Assembly (NCBI GenBank): GCA_963733145.1
Contig: CAVTCJ010000011.1
Span: 150,845 to 214,844, forward strand
Source: JAHIKV01 sp963733145
GTDB lineage: Bacteria > Planctomycetota > Planctomycetia > Pirellulales > Thermoguttaceae
Reading direction: 5' to 3'
DNA: 64,000 nucleotides
A program made the translations under genes and the position numbers. The notes beneath the pieces were generated by a model. The model had not been told where the DNA came from. It made no database searches and saw only the letters and a program-made list of their open reading frames with translations. Positions 26,471 through 35,466 of this stretch are shown here, one piece after another (position 1 is the stretch's first letter; the number at the start of each line of letters is the position of its first letter).

Positions 26471-29400
26471 TTACAGCGCCGGCCGCTGTCCGTTCTCGCT
26501 GAATGAGGCAAATAGCCCGTCGAGCACGTCGGTGTCTACCAACTGCGTGCTCAGCACCATACCCGATTCCCCTTCTATCGAGAACGCGGGCCGTCGGTCC
26601 AGAGATCGCCTTGTACCCAGCGACAGGTTTGGATACATGAGGCCAAATGGATCGGAGTGTTCGTATTCAAGAGCGTTTCCCATTTCGCGCATTACCGCCG
26701 TCAGCAAATCGACTCGTTCGACGGCGCGACTGTCATTCCGTGCAGCCGTGGCATGTGGCCCAATCAGGTCGGTAAACTCCAGGTCGTCGGTGGGCGTGGG
26801 ATCGACGAACCAGCCGCAGCCGGCCGTGTCACTGCCGATAACTGTGGTCCTGCCCGTCGGTTCACTCAGAAGGCTGTCCAGCGAATAGGCAATCGCAACC
26901 TGGTCCCATGCCGGAGCGTCCGGCGACGTGGCGGCCACGCCCGCCATCGCATACCGGGCGGTTGCCCCCGGCACAGTCGGCGCCAACAGGCTCTGCCCGG
27001 GAGGCGAAGTGTCCGGCTCCAGGACGGTCGTTGCGCCGGCGGCTTGCGCGAGCGAGCCGCTCTGCTGCCAATTGCCCACTATTGGCCTTGCCCCCGCTTG
27101 TCCGCCGAACACATACCGCGCATCGGTGGGTGTATTGTTCCAGACGCCGTTTCCGTTGGCATCGAGATACCAAATTGCGTTTACGTAGACGCCGATTTCG
27201 CTCTTGCCGTCGCCGTTCCAGTCGCCGGCGACGGGGATTGCCCCGGCCTGCCCGCCAAACTGATACCACGAATCGGTGGGCGTACCATTCCAGACGCCGT
27301 TTCCATTGACGTCGAGATACCAATTGACGATCGAGTAGATGCCGATTTCACTCTTGCCGTCGCCGTTCCAGTCGCCGGCCACGGGGATTGCCCCGGCCTG
27401 CCCGCCAAACTGGTACCAGGAATCGGTGGGCTTGCCGTCCCAGACCCCATTTCCATTGGCGTCGAGATACCAATTGCCGTTCGCGTAGATGCCGATTTCG
27501 CTCTTGCCGTCGCCGTTCCAGTCGCCGGCCACGGGGATTGCCCCGGCCTGCCCGCCAAACTGATACCACGAATCGATGCCGTTGCCGTCCCAGATGCCGT
27601 TTCCATTGGTGTCGAGATACCAATTGCCGTTCGAGTAGATGCCGATTTCGCTCGCGCCGTCCCCATTCCAGTCGCCGGCTACGGCGATTGCCCCGGCCTG
27701 CCCGCCAAACTGATGCCAGGAATCGCTGGGCGTGCCGTTCCAGACGCCATTTCCGTTTGCGTCGAGATACCAATTGACGTTTGAGTAGATGCCGATGGAC
27801 CGCGCGGTGGGCGGCTGGATGTTCGTCACCGAAACGTCCGCCGCGTCGAGGCCGTTGTAGTTCGCGTCGGCGCTCACGGCCGCGGCGGTCACGATCGTGT
27901 AGGGCGCGTCCCCGTCCGCCGCGTGGTCGTCCACTCCCGTCACCGTCACCGTCCGCGGCGTGTCCCAGTTGCCCGGCGTGAAGGTCAGGACGGTAGGCGC
28001 CACCGTTCCCTCGCCGGCGTCGCTGGACGACAGGCCGATGGTCACGTCGGCCGCCGGCTGCGAGTCGAGCTTCACGCTGAAGGTCGCCGTCCCGCCCCGT
28101 TCCGTCGTCACCAGCCCCGAGGTCGGCGTGACCGTGATCCCCGCCAAGTCGTTGTCGGCGATCTGCACCGTCACGCCGTCCACGCTCAGCCCGTTGTAGT
28201 TCGCGTCGGCGCTGGCGACCGTGTGCCCGATCGTCCCCGTGTGCGCCCCTTCGGCCACCGCGTCGTCCACGGCCGTGACGGTCACCGTTTGGGCCACGTC
28301 CCAGTTCTCCGGGGTGAAGACCAACGTCGTCGGATCCGCGCTGACCTGATCCGAGGGGGTCAGTGCAATCGTCACGTCGGCCGTGGGCTGGGCACTCAGC
28401 ACCAGCGTATAGGTATCCGTCGCCCCGCCCTCCGTCACCGCGGTCGAGCCGCCACTCTGAGCAATAATCACCCCGGGCACCGCCGGCGCACCGGTCACTT
28501 GGAGCGACAATTCCGGGTCGCCAAACAGATTCGTTTCGAAAGTAAACATACCGGTACATCCCCCCGCCAGAAACATGCGACAAATTGTCGATCTTCGACT
28601 GGTTGTTCGCCTCCCCCAGGTGTACTTTCCCCTCGTTAAAGACCGCGTTAAAGAAAGCCAACGCATAGTCGTGACTGTACTTCGGCGTGCTTCCCGACTG
28701 GAACCAGCCCGTCCGCGCGTTCATCACCACCGCGAACGCACCCGTTCTCGCTAACCACCTGCTGCTCGGCAATACATACGTCCGTGGTGTCGAACGACCC
28801 CGCGTCGCACCCCTGCGAGTACATGAAGTACGGAAAGGTGTTGGTGAGTGCCGCCACGTCGAAGTTGGTGATCCTCGAGTCCGATCGTCGTACCGGAGTG
28901 CCCGAGGCTAATCACGATGTTTGGGCTGGCGTTCAAGATCGGAGATCAACTGCACCCCCCGTGCACGTATAGCTCGGGGTGTCATAGAACGTCTCGAAGT
29001 TCCAGTCGCCGGGCAGGGTCTGGGTCCGAATCGCTTCCATCGACGAACTACCCCAGGTCGCGCTGTCCATCTGCTCGCCTGCCAGCACCACGGTGGAGTA
29101 GTTCGGATCGGCAGTGGTTTCGTACTGGATCGTCTTGTTGACGAAGTTCGTGGCCTCGGCGGCCGTGCTGGCCGGCGCCCGGCCCACAGCTACCTCCGGC
29201 ATCATGTCGATGTCTCCGCCGCCAGACCCCGTCGCCGTACTCGCCCCAAAGACTGTCTCCGTCGCCGTTCCACGTACCGTCCAGGCAGGCATAGTACATG
29301 TCGGTCGGCAGGTTGTTCTGGATATCCGTACCCACTTGGCAAATACACGCCGCGGGCGGGCACCACCTCCACGTCACCGCCCAGAAGGACCCATTGCGTC

Positions 29401-29738
29401 CCGTGGTTGGCGTAGGAATCAGCGATGAACTGCCGGATCTTGTCAGGGTTGTCGTGCGTTTCCGTGCCGGTATAGTTGGCGTAGATGTAGTCCGTGGTGA
29501 CGATGGCGGCCGAGAGTCCGCGGCTAATCTTCTCGGCGACCAGCGGTTGGAAACTGCTCTCCAGCGCTGCGCTCGTTATAACCACATAGTCGTACAGTGC
29601 CGGCGGGGCCCCTGAAAGCAACAGCCGGCCTTCCAGCGACTCAATTCGCAACGGACGGCGGTTCGCGCTGCCAAAGGATACGGCCCTTTTCCCGCGACGC
29701 TCAGTCCGGGGTCTTTTTGGACGAAATAAGTTAGTCAT
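26471..29738 (-). CDS. Secreted C25 (gingipain-like) peptidase with Calx-beta and FG-GAP-like repeats (about six frameshifts)
   Basis: Giant exoprotein, about 1,090 codons. The N-terminus is basic and carries RIESLEGRLLLSG, the planctomycetal LExRxLLS motif. The C25 domain shows LSAAIVTTDYIYANYTGTE, QWVLLGGDVEVVPARG, VAVGRAPASTAAEATNFVN, the catalytic His in VISLGHSGT and the catalytic Cys in YFMYSQGCDAGSFD. Then two Calx-beta-like domains (FTPENWDVAQTVTVTAVDD, FTPGNWDTPRTVTVTGVDD), five 50-residue repeats (VAGDWNGDGKSEIGIYANGN) and a C-terminal block with AVMREMGNALEYEH, which resembles a metzincin zinc site whose zinc His residues are lost. Frames change near 29330, 29230, 28955, 28870, 28750 and 28550. 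Start ATG 29738 has no clear ribosome site. It faces gdhA tail to tail. Confidence 0.72.
27080..27800 (-). repeat. Five tandem 150-bp coding repeats
   Basis: Period is exactly 150 bases: CCCCGGCCTG recurs at 27241, 27391, 27541 and 27691. Each unit encodes a FG-GAP/VCBS-like block with DWNGDGKSEIGIY, the calcium-binding DxNxDG pattern. High DNA identity suggests recent expansion. Confidence 0.8.
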
Positions 29739-30302
29739 GCCAGTAGTGTCGGAATTGATCCGGTGAATGGACTGAAGAAGCTAAGTCATCGCTCAGAAAA
29801 GTTGAATGCATCTGGTGGTGCAGGCGTCTCGCCTGCCGCCGGAAAATGCAGGCGAGACACATGCCCCACACTAAGATATATAGTCAATCATCTTATCCTG
29901 AAATAGTCAACAAATTTTTCGCTGACGCGACGCGGTTCATAAAACGATTTGGCAGGCCCCTCTACTAGAAGCCTAGCATAAGGAAGGCAATGGCCGGGCG
30001 CGGCGATCTGCCGGACCCCCGCCAGAGGCAAAATTTCGAGCGGCTGGAACGTCAATCGAGGGCACGATCCGCGTGGTCTATAAGCCCCGACGACCACATA
30101 AATGGCCGCCAACTCATGTTTCTCTGTGATGCACAGATTACCCAACTCACCACAATTGATTCTTGTCTCGTGGTTTTATCTACCCCCGCAGAGTGGATTT
30201 TGGAAAAATAATTTTTTCGTTGTCAGGGAAGGCCATTCAGCGGTCTATAGGTGTGCAGAATGTTTCCAATACCTGTCTTTTTTATGGGAAGGGAGTTGTG
30301 CC
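29739..30302. other. Spacer between two divergent secreted-protein genes
   Basis: Contains one palindrome at about 29828-29866 (GCAGGCGTCTCGCCTGC and GCAGGCGAGACA). Otherwise no gene or clear promoter is seen; a minus-strand frame at 29888-30145 is not convincing. Confidence 0.5.
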
Positions 30303-31229
30303 ATGAACAAGTTACTTTTGCTGCTGGTGGGATTGGTGGTGTTGGCAAGCACCATGCCGGTGCAGGCGTCGATCAACTCCGCGGTCGATGTGAACGACGA
30401 TATATGGCTTGACCCGGGGATTAGGCCATCGGGCTTCAGCGGCGGCCCCTTCAATTCGAAAATTTATGACGACAACAGGACCGCGGCCAACAGCGGTTTG
30501 CCCGACGCTCCTTACCACTATGGGACAAAGGAAGGGACTTGGCTGATTTACGGCCCCGCAACCACGTTCTGTGCCGAAGTCAACGACACTATCGGATCGA
30601 GCGCAGCTTACTACAACATCTACGCACTGACCACGGTGAATAGCTTCAGCCGCAGCCTGACAGGGTACGCCGCCTGGGTCTACGACAAGTGGGTTGCCAA
30701 CGAATCGGACCTATGGGAACTGGGTGCTTATACGGCCGCGATGGCCGATTCCGACCAAAAGTCATTTCAAAAAGCCATCTGGGCGGGGATCACGTCAGGC
30801 ACCGTAACCGATGTGATCACGACTAACGACGAGTATGGCGCGGAGTATTCCGGCCACTACATCGGTGACGCATCTGACCCTTGGACCAACTACCAGGGTT
30901 TGGGTAAGGACAACGACATCGACATCAGCTACAGCCAGTTTGTCACTGAGAACGGGCTGGGCGGTTCGGGACTCACTAACATCGGCACCTACGTGTTTGT
31001 GGACGTTGGTACTGACGGCGAAAACCAGGCCACCATGTTCATCGGCTCCGGTGGTGCGACAATCGTTCCCGAGCCTGCCAGCGTGCTGGTGTGGTCGCTG
31101 CTCGCCGCGGGAAGCTGGTTGGGGCTTAGGGTTTCCCGCCGGCGGCGGATCCCTGTCGGCCGGCAGTCCTGGGTGCCCGAGAACCGTACCGCCATCCTGG
31201 AGATCATCGAGCGCGGCGCACGCAAGTGA
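30303..31229 (+). CDS. PEP-CTERM sorted secreted protein
   Basis: 308 residues. It has a signal peptide (KLLLLLVGLVVLASTMPVQA), a soluble middle part rich in Tyr/Trp/Asp, then a PEP-CTERM signal: VPEPASVLVWSLLAAGSWLG followed by RVSRRRR. A further 30 residues follow the basic patch (NRTAILEIIERGARK), longer than most PEP-CTERM tails. Exosortase should cleave near PEP. GGGAG lies about nine bases before the ATG. The exosortase gene is not in the window. Function unknown. Confidence 0.8.
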   Translation: MNKLLLLLVGLVVLASTMPVQASINSAVDVNDDIWLDPGIRPSGFSGGPFNSKIYDDNRTAANSGLPDAPYHYGTKEGTWLIYGPATTFCAEVNDTIGSSAAYYNIYALTTVNSFSRSLTGYAAWVYDKWVANESDLWELGAYTAAMADSDQKSFQKAIWAGITSGTVTDVITTNDEYGAEYSGHYIGDASDPWTNYQGLGKDNDIDISYSQFVTENGLGGSGLTNIGTYVFVDVGTDGENQATMFIGSGGATIVPEPASVLVWSLLAAGSWLGLRVSRRRRIPVGRQSWVPENRTAILEIIERGARK

Positions 31230-31314
31230 CGCTTTGAAGGCCGCACCAACTCCCGCAAGGGGAAAGAGCGCGGCCGGGAAATTTGAACCTCTCCCAAAAA
31301 CCGAGATCCAATCG

Positions 31315-31347
31315 AAGGGCCATCCGAATGAACGGGTGGCCCTTTTT
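31315..31347 (+). terminator. Rho-independent terminator of the PEP-CTERM gene
   Basis: Stem GGGCCATCCG / CGGGTGGCCC with one G-T pair, six-base loop, then TTTTT. About 85 bases after the stop codon. Confidence 0.75.
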
Positions 31348-31481
31348 GCTGCCGCCTCAGACATGACGCAGCAACATAATTGGTCGCAGGTTATTGGTGT
31401 CCTTCCGGCAAGCGTGTATGAATTGTTTTGAGCGGTGTGGCATCGTGGGCTGTCGAAACACGATCCTGTGGAGGACGGCCT

Positions 31482-31786
31482 ATGGATACCAAAAAGGCAC
31501 GCAACCTTCCTGCGCGGCTGGAAGGCCTGCGGCGGCGGTTCGAGAAGTGGCGCGGGACCGGAAGCCTCACGCACGTGTCCCCGATTCACTGTGGGAAGCG
31601 GCGGCCGTCATGGCCGACAGGCATGGGATTTCCCGCACGGCCCAAACACTGGGCGTCAATTACCAGGCCCTGAAAAAACACCTCGGGCCGAAGACCGCCG
31701 CCAACCATCGCGCACTCAAGAGGCGGAAGTGGCGACGAAGAGTGCCGGCACGTGCTGGAGATGCTCTCGGTGATTTACAGGAATGA
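31482..31786 (+). pseudogene. IS66-type accessory ORF (frameshifted)
   Basis: Starts MDTKKARNLPARLEGLRRRF with GGAGG upstream. After a frameshift near 31560 it continues KPHARVPDSLWEAAAVMADR and GISRTAQTLGVNYQALKKHL, a helix-turn-helix pattern of small ORFs that precede IS66 transposases. It ends overlapping the transposase remnant. Confidence 0.6.
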
Positions 31787-32173
31787 CGCTTTGGCCAAGC
31801 AGCGGCAACTGTCGCCGGAGGAACGATTGCCCTTCCACCAAGCGGAGAGCGGCCCGGTGATGGAGGAACTTCATGCCTGGCTTGTTCGACAATTCGGCGA
31901 GCGGCGGGTGGAGCCGAACTCGTCGTTGGGCGGAGCGATTTCTTACATGCTGAAGCACTGGGAGAACTGACGCTATTCTTGCGCGTGCCCGGTGCGCCGC
32001 TGGACAACAACGTCTGCGAACGGGCGTTGAAACGCGCCATCCTGCACCGCAAAAACGCCCTGTTTTACAAGACCTGCCACGGGGCGCACGTCGGGGATCT
32101 GTTTATGAGCCTGATCCACACCTGCGAACTGTGCGGAGCGAATGCGTTCGACTACCTGACCGAACAAGTGTAG
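31743..32173 (+). pseudogene. IS66-family transposase, C-terminal remnant
   Basis: Only the last 140 residues or so remain. The first part runs from MLEMLSVIYRNDALAKQRQL to SSLGGAISYMLKHWE. After a frameshift near 31968 comes LTLFLRVPGAPLDNNVCERA (with the catalytic-region Glu), ILHRKNALFYKTCHGAHVGD and LFMSLIHTCELCGANAFDYL. The N-terminal two thirds, with the first catalytic Asp residues, are missing, so it cannot work. The TAG stop belongs to the adjoining MITE-B. Confidence 0.8.
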
Positions 32174-32338
32174 TGTCTCACGCAGATGGTTACTTATGCG
32201 GCGGAGGGTGCCACTGCTGGCTTGTCCAGCAGTGTTGACCGCTTTTGCACTTCCGCACTGCTGGACAAGCCAGCAGTGGCACCCAACTCCACTATTCTCC
32301 GCAAAACAAGACACCTCATTTACGAGACACTACACTAG
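32171..32338. mobile_element. MITE-B copy 2
   Basis: Same element as at 21071, with ends TAGTGTCTCACGCAGATGG and GAGACACTACACTA. Its first three bases form the stop codon of the IS66 remnant. Confidence 0.8.
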
Positions 32339-32437
32339 ATCGTCGCGCGGATGAACTGCGAGCCGATCCGCAGAACTGGATGCCCTGGAGCTATCGGGAA
32401 GCGCTGGCCGCGGCCAGTGCCCCCATTGCCCGCTGAT
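32339..32437 (+). pseudogene. C-terminal remnant resembling an addiction-module protein
   Basis: The frame after MITE-B reads DRRADELRADPQNWMPWSYR and stops at 32437. It resembles the C-terminus of small addiction-module (antitoxin-like) proteins. The N-terminal part is absent, replaced by MITE-B. Confidence 0.35.
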
Positions 32438-32610
32438 CATCGGCCGTCCGCACCACTGTCGCCGCCGGCGAGCGAAGGTTTTACACGGCTGCCGGAAGCA
32501 CACAGTGCGGCCCGAGCGTGCAGTCGCAGTGCCCCACCTGCCAGAATGGCGGCTACCTCGGAAAAACGCTCGTCAGGCGTCAAAATGGACGGATCGTCGA
32601 AGGATCGCAT
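32437..32610 (-). CDS. Small conserved-looking hypothetical protein
   Basis: 57 residues starting MRSFDDPSILTPDERFSEVA. The N-terminal pattern with RFxEVAAILAxGxLRL recurs in short planctomycete proteins near mobile DNA, from memory. No function known. The promoter side (32624-32660) is a CCTCTCCC-type repeat. Confidence 0.5.
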   Translation of the reverse strand: MRSFDDPSILTPDERFSEVAAILAGGALRLHARAALCASGSRVKPSLAGGDSGADGR

Positions 32611-32805
32611 GGGACTTCTCCTCGGTCCCCTTTCCCTGTTGGAGAGGGTTAGGGTGAGGGCTTGCCCACAGCGGCCTTCGCTTGGCGACCGGCGCACCGT
32701 CTGGCATGACACGGGAATTAACAGCCTCTATCTGTTAACCTACCCGGTGAGATCAAGAAGTGACGAAAGAGTCGTTCGGAAGCGGCTGGCCAATTGGCCT
32801 CATCG

Positions 32806-33105
32806 TTATGCAATTTTACCGTTGATTACCTGTGATACAGAACGGATTGCAGAACGGAAGTCTTCACCGGTGCGTGGAGAAAGCAGACGCTCCACACCAT
32901 CGACCATCTGCGACACAAGTACATGCTTGTACTCCATGACCAGCCGAAACTGGTGGGAACCTGTCGTGATCTCCGCCGCCCAACCGAGATACTGAGGAGT
33001 GTATGACTCCACGATGTATTTACACTCCAGAGCGTCGAGGATTTGACGCAGGTTTGCAGGCAACCGCTTTAGCATCCTCCTGTATCTGCTGTTTTCTTTC
33101 TGCAT
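32806..33105 (-). CDS. Hypothetical protein
   Basis: 99 residues, charged N-terminus (MQKENSRYRRMLKRLPANLR), a single compact domain with YLGWAAEITTGSHQFRLVME. No membrane segment, no family recognised. Codon composition is less GC-rich than its neighbours, consistent with the surrounding accessory island. Only a weak ribosome site is visible. Confidence 0.5.
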   Translation of the reverse strand: MQKENSRYRRMLKRLPANLRQILDALECKYIVESYTPQYLGWAAEITTGSHQFRLVMEYKHVLVSQMVDGVERLLSPRTGEDFRSAIRSVSQVINGKIA

Positions 33106-33171
33106 AACTTACCCAGTGGGACGGTGTTATGACGAAAAAGTTGTTCGAAGGCGGCTGGCTAACGACAAAGC

Positions 33172-34692
33172 TCAGGAGCGGCGGGAGCCGAGGGAACTGT
33201 ACGTCTGGAACGTCCTACATGTGGCGCTTCCTGCTGCAGTGCCTGATTCGGCCTTCTCCTTGCGGGGAATAGTGTTCGCCTGTTTTTCGATGAAACGCCA
33301 AGCCCAAGCTTCACTGAAGGTATAGGAGAAGCCCTGACCACTATCCGTCCACTTGATTGCCTTCCACGCATCAGACTCGCGGAGTCCTTCCAGGTCGTTC
33401 AGGGCCTGGGCTCTCGTGGGGACGGGCACTCGCTCTGTGCGGAACTTCCCATGGGCTCGGCAGTACTTAAGATATGCTCTTGGGTCCTCCGCAAGCCCTC
33501 TAAGCCTGTAGCCTTCGCTGAGGACAAAGTAGCTCTTGCCGCAGGCTGCTACCGGATAGAGAGGCCAAGCCTTCAACGGCATCGATTCCCAGGGGAGGGA
33601 GAGGCCGCCGAATCCCGGCGGTCGAAGTGGCTCTTCACCCTTCGGCTGAAACAGAATCCGGCAGACCCAGCCGACCCGTTCGTTCCTGCTGAAACGCCCT
33701 GGTTTGTGGTCCTTCTCCCAGTCCGATGTCAGGCCTTCCAGTTCCTTGATCGCCGCCTCCTCACCGAGCGCGACGAAGTGGTTAGTGGCTTCGCCCAGGT
33801 CAGCACATGTGAACGGCCTCGCGAGAAAGAGTTTCGGTGTTTCCGCACAGCATTCGAGCGCTTCTTTGCACACATCACCGACAGTATTTCCCGGCCCGTT
33901 GATTGCTTCCCAGAGTCGCATCGAATCCTTTACGTGGCGCTCGAGCGCCGCTTTTGCCGCCGCACCACGAGACTCAAGCTCCGCGCGAATCGCGTTGTTT
34001 GCCATGTAATTGAAATAGTACTCGTAGCCCCCATACTTCATAGGACCAGTAGGGATGAAAGCGGCAATAAGCTCCTCGGGTGTCCTTTTGTGAAGCGCTA
34101 CCTTCAGGTTCTTGACGTCGCGCTGTGCTTCGGCCAAACCATTGCGAGACGCTTCTGACTTCTTCCCGGAAACTGGTACTGGCGGCGCTGCACGTTTTTC
34201 TCGCCCACCACGTCCGGCACTGGCGATGGGTTTGCTTGGATCGCTCTTGTCCGTGCCCGGCTTGCCAGGCCCGGCCGGTTCCGCCTTGGCCACAGCCTTA
34301 AAGGCCAGCAGATACGGCACGGCCGGACGCCCCTCGCGGTCCTTGAAATTCTTGAATCGCTCGCTGTTCAGCCAGAAGCCGTAGGTCTTGCCGGGCTCCA
34401 GCTTGACCCGCAGCACGCACGTCCGGTGGTTCTTCTCACAGGAAGGCTTCCCCAGCATCCTCGGCATGGAGTCCTTGCACGCCGTCGACCAACTCCAGGA
34501 GCCGTCAGCAATCTCCTTGCTGAACGTGACGCGGATCTCCGTCTCGCCCGGCTTCACGTCCTTCACGCCCGCCTCCAGCACCGTCCTCACAACCACCTGC
34601 GGCATCGAATCGATGTCCTGTCCCTGCACGCTATGGGTCACGTGACTGCATGCAAGGGCGATTAGCCCGGCCAACAACAGTCTTGTTATCAT
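33172..34692 (-). CDS. Secreted protein with an N-terminal Ig-like (SbsA-type) domain
   Basis: 506 residues. Signal peptide ITRLLLAGLIALACSHVTHS. Residues about 35-130 form an SbsA/Big-type Ig domain (KPGETEIRVTFSKEIADGSW, LEPGKTYGFWLNSERFKNF). Then a basic Pro/Lys linker, and a C-terminal alpha-helical region of about 300 residues, unknown, with several Cys. AAGGAG lies eight bases before ATG 34692. Intact. Likely an exported planctomycete protein; the function of the C-terminal region is unknown. Confidence 0.75.
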   Translation of the reverse strand: MITRLLLAGLIALACSHVTHSVQGQDIDSMPQVVVRTVLEAGVKDVKPGETEIRVTFSKEIADGSWSWSTACKDSMPRMLGKPSCEKNHRTCVLRVKLEPGKTYGFWLNSERFKNFKDREGRPAVPYLLAFKAVAKAEPAGPGKPGTDKSDPSKPIASAGRGGREKRAAPPVPVSGKKSEASRNGLAEAQRDVKNLKVALHKRTPEELIAAFIPTGPMKYGGYEYYFNYMANNAIRAELESRGAAAKAALERHVKDSMRLWEAINGPGNTVGDVCKEALECCAETPKLFLARPFTCADLGEATNHFVALGEEAAIKELEGLTSDWEKDHKPGRFSRNERVGWVCRILFQPKGEEPLRPPGFGGLSLPWESMPLKAWPLYPVAACGKSYFVLSEGYRLRGLAEDPRAYLKYCRAHGKFRTERVPVPTRAQALNDLEGLRESDAWKAIKWTDSGQGFSYTFSEAWAWRFIEKQANTIPRKEKAESGTAAGSATCRTFQTYSSLGSRRS

Positions 34693-34725
34693 GGCATTAC
34701 TCCTTCGATTCGGTTATACGATGCC

Positions 34726-34731
34726 ATTATA
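34726..34731 (-). promoter_or_regulatory. Probable -10 box of the 506-residue gene
   Basis: A perfect TATAAT on the minus strand 34 bases before the start codon, with only a weak -35 (TTGTGT at 15 bases). Confidence 0.4.
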
Positions 34732-34740
34732 TCCTTTCAA

Positions 34741-35436
34741 CGGATAACACAACTCCACCCATCACTAAGGTTTCCTTCCGGGGTCCGAAAGGGACCGGCT
34801 TGTTAACTCGGAGGGGTTTGTTAACCAGAGATTTGGAGATTTCGAGAGCAAAATTATAGGGTCCGGAAGGAACCATAGGGGTTCCTTCCAGGCCCTATTT
34901 TGTCTCTCTCGAAACAAAGATTCTTGAGCCCCCAGAAGAATTGCCGTAAAGCAATCTGCCCAGTCTGGCCGGAATTGACGTAACCCCTTGCCGCACAACG
35001 CCCTCACCCCCTGCCCCTCTCCCAAAGGGCGAGGGGAGAAATGCAAAACGCCCGGCGGCCGAAATCTCGGCGACGGGCGTTAACTGGTTTGGCGGCAAAG
35101 TTCGCTATTTTACCAAAAGCTCCCCGTTCGCAACCCTCTTCGTAACAATCGCGCAGAGACAATGGACGGAACTGGTTGTAGTACAAGATGTTGCGGGTTT
35201 CGAGTCCCTTTCGGTCGCCCTCAAAGCGAAAGCAACCCGTAGCGCAACTGCGACTGACTGGTTAACTGTCAAGTGGCGTTGGCTGTTAACCGGAAGGTCA
35301 TTTTGTGGTGGCGCTCGAAACTACGACTGGCTGGTTAACAGCGGGCGCGAGCGCAGTCTGCCAGCGTGGGCTGACAATCCGGCTACAGCTTCGATAAAAT
35401 GCTGATCTTCTTGCGGCATCGTCGCCGGTTTCCTTC
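34741..35436. other. Gene-free 700-bp region left of the integrase gene
   Basis: Holds inverted segments around CCTTCCGGGGTCC / GGGTCCGGAAGG (34770-34880), a CCTCTCCC-type repeat (34999-35040) and a hairpin AACGCCCG / CGGGCGTT (35047-35083). Several GGTTAAC motifs recur. No coding frame is supported. Confidence 0.5.
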
Positions 35437-35466
35437 TTGTCGCACTCTAATCTCAGGGGCAGCATC

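Noticed and set aside
29888..30145. 85-residue minus-strand reading frame
   Set aside because: No ribosome site, no domain, and it runs into the promoter region of the PEP-CTERM gene.
32757..33165. Possible duplicated short gene starts (GACGAAA...CGGCTGGC at 32762 and 33130)
   Set aside because: Both frames close within a few codons or lack similarity beyond about 30 bases; too short to call.
35205..35245. tRNA-like 3' half (GGGTTTCGAGTCCC then GGTCGCCC)
   Set aside because: No matching acceptor, D or anticodon arms upstream; at best a decayed attachment-site remnant, which I cannot support.
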